Of a DNA stretch of 64,000 nt, positions 11,866-22,373 are shown one piece after another; position 1 is the first letter of the stretch, and each line of letters begins with the position of its first letter. The stretch spans positions 868,001 through 932,000 of the forward strand of contig CAUEEP010000938.1 of assembly GCA_958450365.1 (NCBI GenBank). Direction: 5' to 3'. The notes under the pieces are model-generated. The model made no database searches, was not told the origin of the DNA, and was given only the letters and a program-made list of their open reading frames with translations. The stretch comes from Mesorhabditis belari (Eukaryota; Nematoda; Chromadorea; Rhabditida; Rhabditidae). A program made the translations under genes and the position numbers.

Positions 11866-14800
11866 CTAGAACATTTGAATGAAAAGGAAGAAAACAAAAA
11901 GCGTGAAGAGCATCCCGGCAAAGAGATTGTTCACGGCTAAATAGAAATATAGAAATTTTTGATGGTTTTTTGATGGTTTTTGATGGTTTTGATGGTTTTG
12001 ATGGTTTTTGATTGTTTTGTGATGGTCTTTGATGGTTTTTGATGTCTTTTGATTTGTTTTTTCTCCTCTAGATCCACTACTACTCACCGTAATACAATTT
12101 CATTTCATACAATTTCAACCGTATACAAAAAAATGTGTAATTTTGAGTGAAATCAATCGATAAATCTACACTACTTTTTGATGAGTGTTAGATTGGATTG
12201 GATTGGATTGGATTGGATTGGATCCTTACCCAAATAGATGTGTCTCCAATCTTGTGTGTACTCGACTTCACTTGGTGGGCCCAAATTTGATGAGCGTTGA
12301 TCGCTGAAAATATCGTAGTTTTAAACTTTCAATGATCCCAGTACGGCTAAGAAACCCGAATTTCTAAAATCACTGTTAGAAAAGAGTTTGGCTAGAGTGT
12401 TACAGTATTTTTGATTGAAAAAAGAAAACTTTTGACTCGAGTAAGCCTTTCAAAAAGGTGACTCGGTTACCGTAGTTTAGTTAGTTGTTAACTACTGTTA
12501 ACAACTGTTAACAAGTTAGTTGTTAACTACTGTTAACAACTGTTAACATGTTAGTTGTTAACTACTGTTAACAACTGTTAACATGTTAGTTGTTAACTAC
12601 TGTTAACAACTGTTAACATGTTAGTTGTTAACTACTGTTAACAACTGTTAACAAGTTAGTTGTTAACTACTGTTAACTACTGTTAACAACTAACCAAACT
12701 AACCAAATAGTCCAAGTAAATTGAACTGTAATAAATAAGTTTTGGATTTTGATTTTGATTTTCTAGAACTATACAAACCTAAAAGCAATCGTTCAACCAC
12801 GAAATTATCTTCTAAAAAAGCCGGAAAACTGCCCTTTTACTATACAAACCTCTCATCGATATGCCGTTGATAGGAGACACCGGGATCTGGCTCAATACAG
12901 CATACCAATCTGTAAAACAGTTTTGAAAATATTTTCAATCAACACTTTTTCACCTGTTCACCACTTTTGCAAAGAGATAAACGCGATGCGATGGAGGCAC
13001 TGATCGTTTCACTCGACAAAGAGCCATCATTGAGATCGTGACAAGAATCGAGAGAAAAGAAACGGTGAAAAGGAGCTCGTAGAAGAAATCTGATCGAGAT
13101 TTAAATGTAGATCGATAAAAATTGATAAAAATAACTTACAAATCTTCGGCTTCACCCCAGCAAACCCATTCGGTGGAGCGATCGAGCAAAGGAAGAGGAA
13201 ACAAAGCGTTTGCAACGAAAGAGTCACCAATTTCACCCACGATTGTGTCTTGAGATCGCCAAAAAGCGGAGACACCTGAGCACAGAATAGCTACAAGTTA
13301 ACCGCTTCAATTTCAATTCGTAATCCATCTTTTTTTTTGCTTACAGTAACGATTTTGTAAAGTAAAGTACAGTAAAATCCAAGAAAATGTGATTTTGCTG
13401 AAAAATAATTGACTTTTTAATGAAACAAAGTCGGCTAGCCGATTACGGATGAAATTTTTTCACTAGATGTGTACGTACGGAGTACAAATGTACAATACAA
13501 ATATTATAAATGAAACAAACAATGAATTCAATTGATGCATTTGTTGGTTTTAAAGGAAAGTAAAAAAAGAAACGAAAAGTTACTGCTTAAGGACAGCTTA
13601 AGACAGCTTAAGTTACTGCTTTTTTTTGTTCTAGCATCATTTTACCAGCATAACAAGTGTTGCAATGGTGACGGGAAGACGTAAAGCGAACGCGATTGTG
13701 CTCATTTTCTTCTCAGCGTGTACACAAACGCGTAGCATCTAAGAATAAGTCTGAGAATTCAATTTTTCCCCAAAAACTTGCCTGCATCGAGGCAAATGGA
13801 GCAATTTTGATAACGTTGAATTTGCGTTCCTGAAATTTTTCAAGATTTTAAGAGAAGGTAAAAGAAAGGAGCTAAAGACGCTTAGAATATCGATATCGTA
13901 CTTTTTCGAGGTTTTGGCTGAGAACCTGATCGACGACGATCGTTTTCTTCTGCAAAAGGACAATGACCAAGTGTTTTCCAAAGCAGCCCGGTTTGGAAAA
14001 GCTGCTTTTCCAAAGCTGCCCCGTAATCTTGCCTTTAATCTCCTTTAATCTCTATCAACTCCAATCCAGTACGAGTTGTTTAATTCCACAGTTTAAAGGA
14101 AATTGATATTTCATGATATGATATGATATGATATGATATGAATAAATGTCTTAGTTTTCCATCTCTCACATCAACAACCCAAGCCGAGTGATCTTCTTCC
14201 ATTGCGTAGATCGAGTCCATGTAACGGCGATTAGCTGGTGGAGCCGCTCCGACAGCGTGCTTCATATCGTGTTGTTCTTTGGGCTAAATGAACACAATTT
14301 TTTTTTTGATCTGTTTTCGCACTCAGGTGTTTGCTATTTGCGCAAATCACAACCTGCTTCCACATTTCTCTATCCCTTGCTATTGTCATCCAGTGTTTCC
14401 TAGCTTGAATGAACACAATCTGTCATTCATATACTTGATTCTTAGATTTGATTCTTATTTGATTCTTATTTGATTCTTATACTTGATTCTTATTTGATTA
14501 TTTCCATCGTTTCATCTAAACCACTCACCACAAGGTCAAACGTCAACGAAACTCCCGGATCATATCCGCTAAAAAAGATGCAACAATTGTTCTCCTCTTC
14601 GGGATATCTAAAAGCAAAGAATAGCAGAATAGCTTTTAAACGAAGTGCCCACTTTGCATAATCGATAGTACAGAAAGAATCGTATGCGAAATGAATTCGT
14701 GAATAGATTCGGCCATCAGAGAGAAGATCGACATCAAAGAGAGTGCTGATACAAGCCATCGGATCATCCGCACATCGTCTGTAACAATTATTGTTTTAGC

Positions 14801-15595
14801 TTTCTAACGTTTTTTGCTATAAATCTCTACCCAAAATCCTTGAGTTTCGGGCTCCAAATGTGATGCGAATCGTGAAGGGTAAAGTGATCCATGTGCCATT
14901 CTTTTGGGTCCCATGTTAGCCGCTGATCTAACCAATTCTAAAATCACTTTTTGTTATGTCGTAATTTTGTTTTTCTTTTTTTTCTTTGTTGATACAAAGA
15001 AATTATTCTCTTTTTTTGTATGTTTTGACTGTAAAAACAGTTGAAAGAGACTTCAAATTTGATAGAATTTTTGAAATTTCTTTCAATCACCCACCAAATA
15101 GATATCTCCTTCGATCCGAAATTGATAAGTTGATTGTGGCTTCTAAAAGTGTTTGTACTTGATAAGTTTACTCTCAAAAAGAATCGATAATCTAGTTCAA
15201 CTTACCAAATGTATGCGTTGTATCTGGATATCTTCGATCTCAATCCGCAACACTTGCTCCGTCACCTCTTTATCGCCATCTGTTGGCGGCGGATTTATCA
15301 AAAGTGAGTTGTACTTCTTTGTTCTAAATTTTTAGCGTAGAAGGCTGCGTGTATTAGTTTGAATTCGTTTTGCAACGAACTTCTCGTAATCCATATCCAG
15401 TAGGTAATAGAAAAGACAATTTTCGAGATCTCCAACTTGTTTCATTTGTTCTTTCGGATCTAAACACCAAGTACAAGTTTTTAGTTTAAAGCTACCGAGA
15501 CTGTCTGTGAAGTTCTTTTTCCATGTACAGCGATCATTCGGGATAAGCGAGATTCCGCTTTCGAATAATATTGAAATCAATAATATTCGAATCAT
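11866..15595 (-). CDS. Cys-loop ligand-gated ion channel subunit (lgc/acetylcholine-receptor-like)
   Basis: Fifteen exons join in frame to 481 aa: 15381-15595, 15206-15323, 15095-15142, 14831-14937, 14653-14778, 14529-14607, 14170-14283, 13902-13949, 13782-13829, 13646-13711, 13140-13275, 12954-13089, 12850-12909, 12230-12303 and 11866-11936. A signal peptide precedes a receptor ectodomain with the WLDQRLTWDP motif. The Cys-loop is C199-TIDYAKYPEEENN-C213, exactly 13 residues between the cysteines once a 45-bp intron is removed. Four membrane segments follow: ALRLPVTIATLVML (M1), LSLQTLCFLFLCSIAP (M2), ELLFTVSFLSILV (M3) and MLFTLFVFFLFIQMF at the C-terminus (M4). The family forms pentameric neurotransmitter-gated channels in the plasma membrane. 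The ligand cannot be inferred, and vicinal loop-C cysteines are not evident. One intron starts GC (gcaagt after 13782). Introns hold tandem repeats and a LINE fragment. Confidence 0.88.
11955..12060. repeat. Short tandem repeat in the last ion-channel intron
   Basis: Imperfect repeats of gatggttttt/gatggtctttgat fill most of the intron between the pre-M4 exon and the M4 exon. They open a spurious frame rich in Lys, His and Asn on the minus strand. Confidence 0.85.
12187..12222. repeat. (gattg)n microsatellite next to a splice donor
   Basis: About seven gattg pentamers end at the 5' splice site of intron 14 of the channel gene, whose exon boundary is at 12230. Confidence 0.9.
12480..12695. 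repeat. 35-bp tandem repeat inside intron
   Basis: More than five units with starts at 12480, 12515, 12550, 12585, 12620 and 12655. Each is built on gttagttgttaactactg plus ttaacaactgttaaca, so each unit is also partly self-complementary. The array lies in the 546-bp intron 12304-12849 of the channel gene. Confidence 0.95.
14284..14410 (-). mobile_element. Fragment of a non-LTR retrotransposon ORF
   Basis: The minus strand encodes ARKHWMTIARDREMWKQVV followed by ICANSKHLSAK, nearly identical to the end of the fragment at 46150-46465. The pattern W..IARDR..W is typical of the C-terminus of LINE reverse-transcriptase proteins. It lies wholly in the 14284-14528 intron of the channel gene, so it is a relic insertion. 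Confidence 0.75.
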
Positions 15596-15937
15596 TTAGC
15601 AGCTATCTTCTCGATATTTAGAAATAAAATTCTCGCTGGAGGGGCAAATTTTCTTGAGACAATTAGGGCGACAAAGCGCCGCATGCGAAAGGGTATTTTG
15701 CGAGTGTTGCTCGGGCAACACATCCAACCATTGATTCATTTGCCACACTGTTTTGTTGTTTCCGCTCAATTTTCGGTGTTTTGGTCTTGAGAAATGATTT
15801 TAAAAAGCTATATTACATCATATATTCAAGTTGAAAAACGATCCGTAACTAAACACTAATCATATAGCAGCGATATCATCACAATCTACATAGAAAAGAA
15901 TTTCAGACAAATAAAAAACTTTACAAGCCTACATCCC

Positions 15938-17386
15938 TTAAAAGTTCTTTTCGGGCACTTGAGCGCCTCCTCGTTGGAAGAATTTCCAGAGCAGTGGTCC
16001 ACCCCAGTGTCTACCGAATTGATTCTTCTCAACACGACCCTATAAAAGACTTTGTGTATAAATTGCATAATTGATTTTCTGCCCATAAAACTTCAAACCA
16101 CCAAACCTGAAGTCCCATCCCAGAAACACGAGCGTAGTGATAGAAAGTGCCAAGAACTGAAGCCACAAGGAAGAATGAAACTCCAATCGTGAAATTTTCT
16201 AAAGCATAATAGAAAAAAACACAAATAACAACTAACTGATTCGTGAGAGGGCAAATCCGGATGCAGCGGCAGCATAATATTGATTATGAACGTCGTCCTA
16301 AAAACATTAGAATACGTTTTTAAACAAAAAATACTCGATCGCGCATAGCTGCAGCAAATGATAGCGTGAAGCCCCAAGTTCCGGCAATAAGCATTGGTAC
16401 GGGAGCCAGCTTCATATACCTAAACCATGATGAGTCGTTATAAATTTAATAAAATGCCAAAAACCTTTCAATATACATTCGAGGTCGCAAATCTTTCGAG
16501 CCGCATGGTGGATAGGCTTTGATATCAAAAAGTGTCCAAGGAAGCACTAGGAACCGAGTTTATTGCGTACAATTTCTATTTCCTCACTGAAAATTCCGAC
16601 ATATTTTGCTGCGGCAAAAGCTTTTTCGTGTGGTGCAGCATTTAATGGTTTGTCGAAGAAACGCGGCCCCATGAAGTACCTAGATGATAAAAAATGAACA
16701 ATAAAAAGCGCTATACCAACCAGTTATTTGGAATAATACTTCCCGATCCGAGTTTTGAAGCTGGCGTGAGCCAAAGTGTATCCATGTTTGGGCTCACAGC
16801 CAATCCTGGATGTTCTTTTGATAGATTCCAGCGTTCAGCAATAGCCTTGTATTGATGCGAGCCTTTCATCAACTAAAAGACATTTGCCTGAGTCAGTATG
16901 TCTATTTTACCTTTTCTTGGAATTCTCCCAATTCCTCAGGTGTATCGGCTTTCAAACCAAAATTTTTGTTCTTGGTTGCATCAAGACCAAAGCTTCCTTG
17001 CAAAGAAGTTCCATCGGGTACCTAAGTTGTTTAGGTGATATCATGTAACGAAAAAAGTGTTTCACCTTAGGATCCCAGTAATCAGGATCTTCTTCTCTGG
17101 TTTTTGCGCCAAAGTTGCGCCATTTTCCCCGGCGTACTACATCATCCTTTAAACCGTTTTCCTTCCACCAATCCGGCCGACCAAGACTAAAAGCAAAATT
17201 TGATTACCAGACTCAAATCACAGGTTTTTAAATGAAATTTAACCTACTATTCACGGCTGCTCCAGAGTCCTATCCATGGTGGCCTAAAAGGAAAATTTAG
17301 TCTTTCTAGTAGAGATTAATTGCTTACCTCTGCGTCTTATAGGTTGCTTCCATTCCTCCATGATCATGATCATCATCATGCCCCAT
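15938..17386 (-). CDS. NDUFA11-like subunit of mitochondrial complex I, N-terminally extended
   Basis: Eleven exons join in frame to 330 aa: 17328-17386, 17248-17283, 17066-17186, 16911-17021, 16721-16872, 16588-16679, 16465-16546, 16335-16419, 16237-16297, 16107-16198 and 15938-16039. The start codon follows a TTTAG acceptor, a likely trans-splice site. The C-terminal half carries hydrophobic helices matching NDUFA11: GTWGFTLSFAAAMRDRDD, then QYYAAAASGFALSRI, NFTIGVSFFLVASVLGTF and an RV.KN tail. NDUFA11 is a Tim17-like inner-membrane accessory subunit of NADH dehydrogenase. The first 170 residues (acidic/His start, RPPWIGLW, GRPDWWKENGL, DPDYWDP) have no counterpart in the short mammalian protein. 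They could be a nematode extension or a fusion. The family call rests on remembered similarity and is moderate. Confidence 0.68.
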
Positions 17387-17739
17387 ACTAAAGATCCCAT
17401 GGATTCATAGAACTCGCACATTAATGTAAGTAACAGATTTGGGCTTAAACCAAACTATGAAAGAAAAGTTTAAAAAAATCAAAGTTTATCAACAAATTAA
17501 CAAGAAACAAGCCAAAAAAACAGGTCAAACGCAACAAAGCCAACATAGCACAAAACAAATCAAAAACCATGTGATGTCATAAATGAGATTGCTATGGTTT
17601 TGAGCTAATTGAGTATCAATAGGCAAAAGATGCATATGACTTTCATAAAGAGCACATGGTAAAGCGACAATTTAAGTTTAGATTCGACAAATTCCCAAAG
17701 TCAAAATAGAACTGAATCGGGTATAAAAAATTCGTTATT
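17387..17739. promoter_or_regulatory. Intergenic spacer between CCT2 3' end and NDUFA11-like gene
   Basis: 353 bp between two minus-strand genes. It should hold the CCT2 polyadenylation region and the NDUFA11-like promoter or trans-splice acceptor (gggatctttag just before the start codon). The spacing would allow a two-gene operon with CCT2 upstream. No conserved motif was recognised. Confidence 0.4.
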
Positions 17740-19958
17740 CTAGCATGGTCGGTTGTCTCTGGTTCGCTGCCTTGGAGCGTTCTTGATAATGTTATCGACT
17801 CGGATGATCTGTTCAGCCGCCTAAAAATTTGCAAATTGATTTTTACCTATCTTCCTTACCTCAGCTGCAGCAGAGACCATGCACATTTTAACGTTGAAGG
17901 ACTCAATCACACCAAGAGCAACCACATCAGTGACCGTTCCATTTTCAACATCTAAATAATAGTCTATCCAAAGCCTAGTAAAAATTACTAACCAATGCCC
18001 ATGTTATGGCGTCCATTGGCGTGTTCAGCACGAAGACGGGTAACAAGCTCAGCTGACTGAAATTTATCGATAGACAAACAATTTCTGATAAACAAACATC
18101 GAGGCCAGCATTGTCGCAGATGATCGTAGGAAGTTGAGCAAGGGCTCTAGCAAAAGCCTCGACCGCCAACGCTTCTTTTCCTGCCACCTAAATAACAAAT
18201 GTAGAAAAATTTTTTTACTCTAACTGTTACCTTTTGTGCCTCAACGGTTACAGCCGTGCTCATCAAAATCTCACTTGCGCCAGCACCAGCCACCTAATGA
18301 AAAATAATTCTATATGCCTACTTAACATAGAACGTACTGTTTTTGCCTCCTTAACATGAGTAATCAACACGCACAAAGCATCATGAAGCGAGCGTTCTGC
18401 TTCATCAAGAATTTGTTGAGTCGCCCCACGTAAAACAACTGAGCAGGCTTCTCCTAAAAAAGAAACGTGTGTATAAATGGATTCACAAAATATACCCAAT
18501 GGAACACCGCTAAAGCGCAAAAGCCGATCTTCGCCAATCATCACTTCTTCTATCAACTCGCAAGTTCCAAGCTTCACATTTTCGGGAGTATCGAACGTAG
18601 ACACAATCTCACCACCTTAAAATTGCAAAATAAATAATTAAAAGATACTGGCAAACCAAGCACGAGAGCCAATCGTTCGATTCCTTCGAAATCTGCATGC
18701 TCAATTCCCATAACCTGAACATTTAAAGTTTGTAAGTGCAGTTTATTAACTTCACTAACCTTGGCATCAGCGAAAAGTTGCTCAGGATAGTTGTAAATCA
18801 GTTGCCTATTGATGAAGACATCACACTTGTGAGAAAGAATCTTGTCAACCTACAAAAACTTTTATTGGAAAAATAGAAAAAGCAACCTTCTCCTTCATCT
18901 TCAGCTTCTCAGCCACCTCCAATTCAGCAACTTTTGCGACAGACTCTACCCTGACACGAGTTCCAAAGACTTTCACCTAAAAAAAATTCATATTGGCGTT
19001 AGATAATTTTCAAAACTTTGTCTGTATCCATAGGCGTGTTGGCAATCAAAATTTTCGGATTCTCAACGCGACGTGGTTGAGAGTGCCCCGGCAGCTTTTC
19101 GAGCAAAAATCCTTCATCAAGATAAGACTCGTTCATCGAGCCACCCAACTTCTTGATGATTTGTATAGCCTCCAAATTCCCGGATCCCTAAAGGATTTTA
19201 TGCATATGTGCAAACTAAATTAGCCAACGTTTAAACGCAAAACAGCATCAACGGCTAGCTTTGAGAATTGATCCTTGTGTTGGGATAGAATTTTGGACCC
19301 AAGAGTAGTGTTAGCAATCTTCACCAAATCTTCTCGAAGGTGCGATCTATAAGAGGCAATTGTACTGAAATTCACCAGAAAACAAACCCTGACTCGTTTG
19401 CACTCTTCACTAGTGCGCCTTGCGCAATCTTGAGAGCCCGGCGGTATCCGGAAATAATTGTTTGGGGATGAATGCGTTGAGAAACCAATTTCTCGGCTTC
19501 ACGTAGCAGTTCAGCGGCCAACACGGTGACTGACGTTGTACCATCACCAACTTCGCTATCTTGAGTCATCGCCATGTCTAAATGTAGCAAAGATTAACAA
19601 AGACTTCCTCCGAACTTTACTAGTGCAAATAAATTAGTGCGAAACTCACCAACTAGCACCTTGGCTGCCGGATTATCAACTCCAATCGATTTCAAAATCG
19701 TCGCACCATCGTTAGTGACTTTGATTGTTTGATGATCAGGTCCGCCGGCGATGAGAATTTTGTCCTAAAGATAAAATATTGCTACGTTTATTGTAAAATG
19801 TAACACATTAGTTGTTCAAAAAAACTTACCATGCCTTTCGGTCCCAAAGTTGACTTGACCAAGTCGCCGAGAGCAATTCCTCCGACAAAAATGCTCAAGC
19901 GAGCATTTTCTCCACGTTCCTCTTGAGCTTGATCCTTCAAGACTTGAATCGGCAACAT
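17740..19958 (-). CDS. cct-2: T-complex protein 1 subunit beta (CCT2)
   Basis: Group II chaperonin subunit of the TRiC/CCT ring, which folds actin, tubulin and other cytosolic proteins with ATP. The start [17 protein letters not shown] is at 19956-19958. [24 protein letters not shown] and [19 protein letters not shown] form the nucleotide-binding equatorial domain. The apical region includes [15 protein letters not shown] and [13 protein letters not shown]. The closing equatorial part has [20 protein letters not shown] and [19 protein letters not shown]. The C-terminus, [20 protein letters not shown], is typical of the beta subunit. About ten short introns interrupt it (for example 18187-18230, 18456-18495, 18617-18655). 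The divergent spacer to MOB3 probably serves as a shared promoter. Very secure by family sequence. Confidence 0.95.
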
Positions 19959-20483
19959 TTCCTTAAAGAAACGTCTGTAAATAACTTTTTAGAGAAGAAA
20001 AGATGAAAATGTAAAAGAGCGCAATTTTGAGTTTAATATACGAGTTGTCATTCGTACACACGTTGGCACAGAGAAATCGTGATTGGGACACGCGTGGAGG
20101 GGATTTTTCAAGCAATACAACTTTCTCGAAACAATGCCCGCTGCTCAAAAATGCATGGCTTGATTGAAAATTTTAGATGTTGTTTGATAGACTGAATATC
20201 TTTACATTGCTTATAACCAAACGTTGAATATCTTAGAATGCCTCAATTTCAATATAAAAAAGTCTAGTTTCAAAAATCAGCCTTTTTTGGTGCATTTTTA
20301 CTTTTCGCATTTGGGAATCTTTCGATTTTGATCAAACGCAATAAAATGCTTGGTTTTGGTAGTTTTCTATGCTTCTTAACGTTTACTCACTAGCTTTTAA
20401 ACAATTAGGCTCTACTTTCAGTTAAATTGGTAAAAAATCCTCGTTACCTGATTAATTTTTGAGCATTTTCAGGCCGACCGGCA
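19959..20483. promoter_or_regulatory. Divergent intergenic region (CCT2 / MOB3)
   Basis: 525 bp between divergently transcribed genes. The CCT2 side carries a TTTACAG acceptor at about 19978, a likely trans-splice or 5' UTR splice site. No TATA-like or other recognised element could be defined with confidence. Confidence 0.4.
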
Positions 20484-21161
20484 ATGGCTAGCTTCCTCGA
20501 TTTTCTGAATTCGAATAAACACAAAACGTTTCGACCGAAGAAGAAATTCACCCCGGGAACGATGCGCCACAATCTGCACAAACAAGCTATCGCCACTCTG
20601 CATTCTGGAGTCGATCTTCGGGCCGCCGTTAGAATGCCAGCCAACGAAAATTTGGACGATTGGATTGCTGTTCACACGGTCGACTTTTTCAATCGTATCA
20701 ATTTGATGTATGGAACAATCGCGGACGCTTGTACGACCTCGTCTTGTCCAACAATGTCTGGAGGAATGAAATACGAATATTTGTGGCAAGATGGTCAGGG
20801 ATACAAAAAGCCTACTCGCCTCCCGGCTCCGCAATATATGAGTCTGCTGATGGATTGGATTGAGACGAGGATAAATGATGAGCACATTTTCCCTTCATCC
20901 ATGGATGTGCCATTTCCACAAGATTTCCGGCAAATATGCAAGAAGATTTTGACTCGCCTCTTCAGGGTCTTTGTTCATGTTTATATTCACCACTTCGATC
21001 GGGTCAGCGAAATCGGCGCCGAGGCCCATGCGAATACACTCTACAAGCATTTTTACTTTTTTGTCACGGAATACAATTTGGTGTCGAACAAAGAACTTGA
21101 TGCTTTGCGGGATATGACTGAGAAATTGATTCAAGGTGGAGGTCGAAATCGTTTTCGTTGA
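20484..21161 (+). CDS. MOB kinase activator 3-like protein
   Basis: A single uninterrupted 225-aa frame covering a whole Mob/phocein domain. MOB proteins are small zinc-binding adaptors that bind and regulate NDR/LATS or STE20 (MST) kinases. The zinc ligands are C83 and C88 (DACTTSSCP) and H165 and H170 ([11 protein letters not shown]). The start ([17 protein letters not shown]), the segment [13 protein letters not shown] and the motif [13 protein letters not shown] fit the MOB3 subfamily better than MOB1 (which has KTFKPKKNIPEG). It stands out as intronless among intron-rich neighbours, which could mean an old retrocopy or simple intron loss. The next gene starts 175 bp downstream on the same strand. 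Certain for MOB; likely for MOB3. Confidence 0.93.
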   Translation: MASFLDFLNSNKHKTFRPKKKFTPGTMRHNLHKQAIATLHSGVDLRAAVRMPANENLDDWIAVHTVDFFNRINLMYGTIADACTTSSCPTMSGGMKYEYLWQDGQGYKKPTRLPAPQYMSLLMDWIETRINDEHIFPSSMDVPFPQDFRQICKKILTRLFRVFVHVYIHHFDRVSEIGAEAHANTLYKHFYFFVTEYNLVSNKELDALRDMTEKLIQGGGRNRFR

Positions 21162-21336
21162 AGAGTTCATCGTTTAAATGTTCAAAAACTCGCATAATGC
21201 TTCACTTGGCTGTATTCTTTGTATATTTTTGTCGGCTTCGTTACAAATGTTGATTTTCTGTGTTTTGGTATACTTCGCAGTTCTTGCTTTACTTATTGAT
21301 AATTAAATAAAATTTAAAATTTTTTAGGTTGGCGCG

Positions 21337-22031
21337 ATGCTTTCCACCGGCCATCGGTGCATTATTATGTGGCTACACACGTTGTTCATTCTACTGGTGC
21401 TGGTGATTTATTTGGATAAAGACAAGGATAGCAAAGTGGGTGTTTAAGTAATTTTTGAGAGTTTTTCTATTTCAGGATCCGATACTTCTTTTCGGGTATC
21501 TTGCTTTGAGCGACGTTATCACTGTACTTGGCATTTTAGCGAATTTGGTTCATAAGGTGAGTTTTAAGCAGTAAAAGTTAGATATGTAAACTTTAGAGTT
21601 TACAACGAATGAGCGAACTTGCTGAGGCTAGAATTCATTGGATTAACGCTGTTTGTGTCTACAAGGAAAATTTTGTTTACTTGCTGATTGTGGTCTTGAA
21701 GGTGAGTCCTCTAATTATTTTTTACTTAAAAATTCGCATTATAGCAAGAGTACAAAGAAAAAAAAGACTTTAAAACCAAACTTAGATGTTATTCGAATTG
21801 TTTCTATACTGGAAACTGCATTACTCCGATGATGGACCTTCATTTATAACGATCATGGCACCCCTTTGGGCAGCTCTATTGATCATTCTTTATGATCTAA
21901 CAAGAAGGCTCTATAGAATCCAAACTGCTAATCAAATTAAAACAACTTTAAATCGTAGTGGCGAAACGTCCACTACAATGCCACTTGCCAATTCCTCACT
22001 GGGAAACGAAAATCCATCGATATTTCTTTGA
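21337..22031 (+). CDS. TMEM60-like four-pass membrane protein
   Basis: Four exons (21337-21435, 21476-21556, 21597-21701, 21786-22031) join in frame to 176 aa. Four hydrophobic segments are visible: CIIMWLHTLFILLVLVIYL, LFGYLALSDVITVLGILA, FVYLLIVVLKMLFELFLYW and TIMAPLWAALLIILYDLTR. Their order and the pattern W.HTLF.....L.LD and PLWALL fit the TMEM60/TMEM185 family of small multi-pass proteins, whose function is not established. The start codon sits 10 bases after a tttttttag acceptor, and the gene begins only 175 bp after MOB3, so the two may form a trans-spliced operon. The tail after the last helix is polar (Thr/Ser/Asn-rich). Confidence 0.7.
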
Positions 22032-22373
22032 TCTTGAAACCTACGGGTCAATTTACTTAACGTGTCGAAATAATACGAGTATGTAAATAGTGTATGTAAT
22101 CAGTTCAAATGATCAGATGAAATAAAGATTCTAATTACCGCTAAAGCACATTTACTTCCTGAAAATTACACAAGTAGTAAAACAGAACCAAACAGTGAAA
22201 TCGACGATACAAGTATTTTAGGCACATCACAAAAACAAAACCCATTCGTACCCGAGAGAAGTTATAGAACTTCATTAATTTATTGGAAGCTCGAAGGTTG
22301 GGTATTGACTATCTGCTCTGAACATTGCATGAGGAGCAAATTGTCGATAATTTAAACCATCCTTCATTTTATC

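Noticed and set aside
20444..20885. Long antisense frames over MOB3
   Set aside because: Mirror frames of a conserved coding exon; MOB3 itself is unambiguous.
22275..22373. Longer dymeclin C-terminus after splicing a 40-bp intron
   Set aside because: Possible, but the unspliced reading ends close to where human dymeclin ends after the FF.PYVW block, so the TGA at 22374 was preferred.
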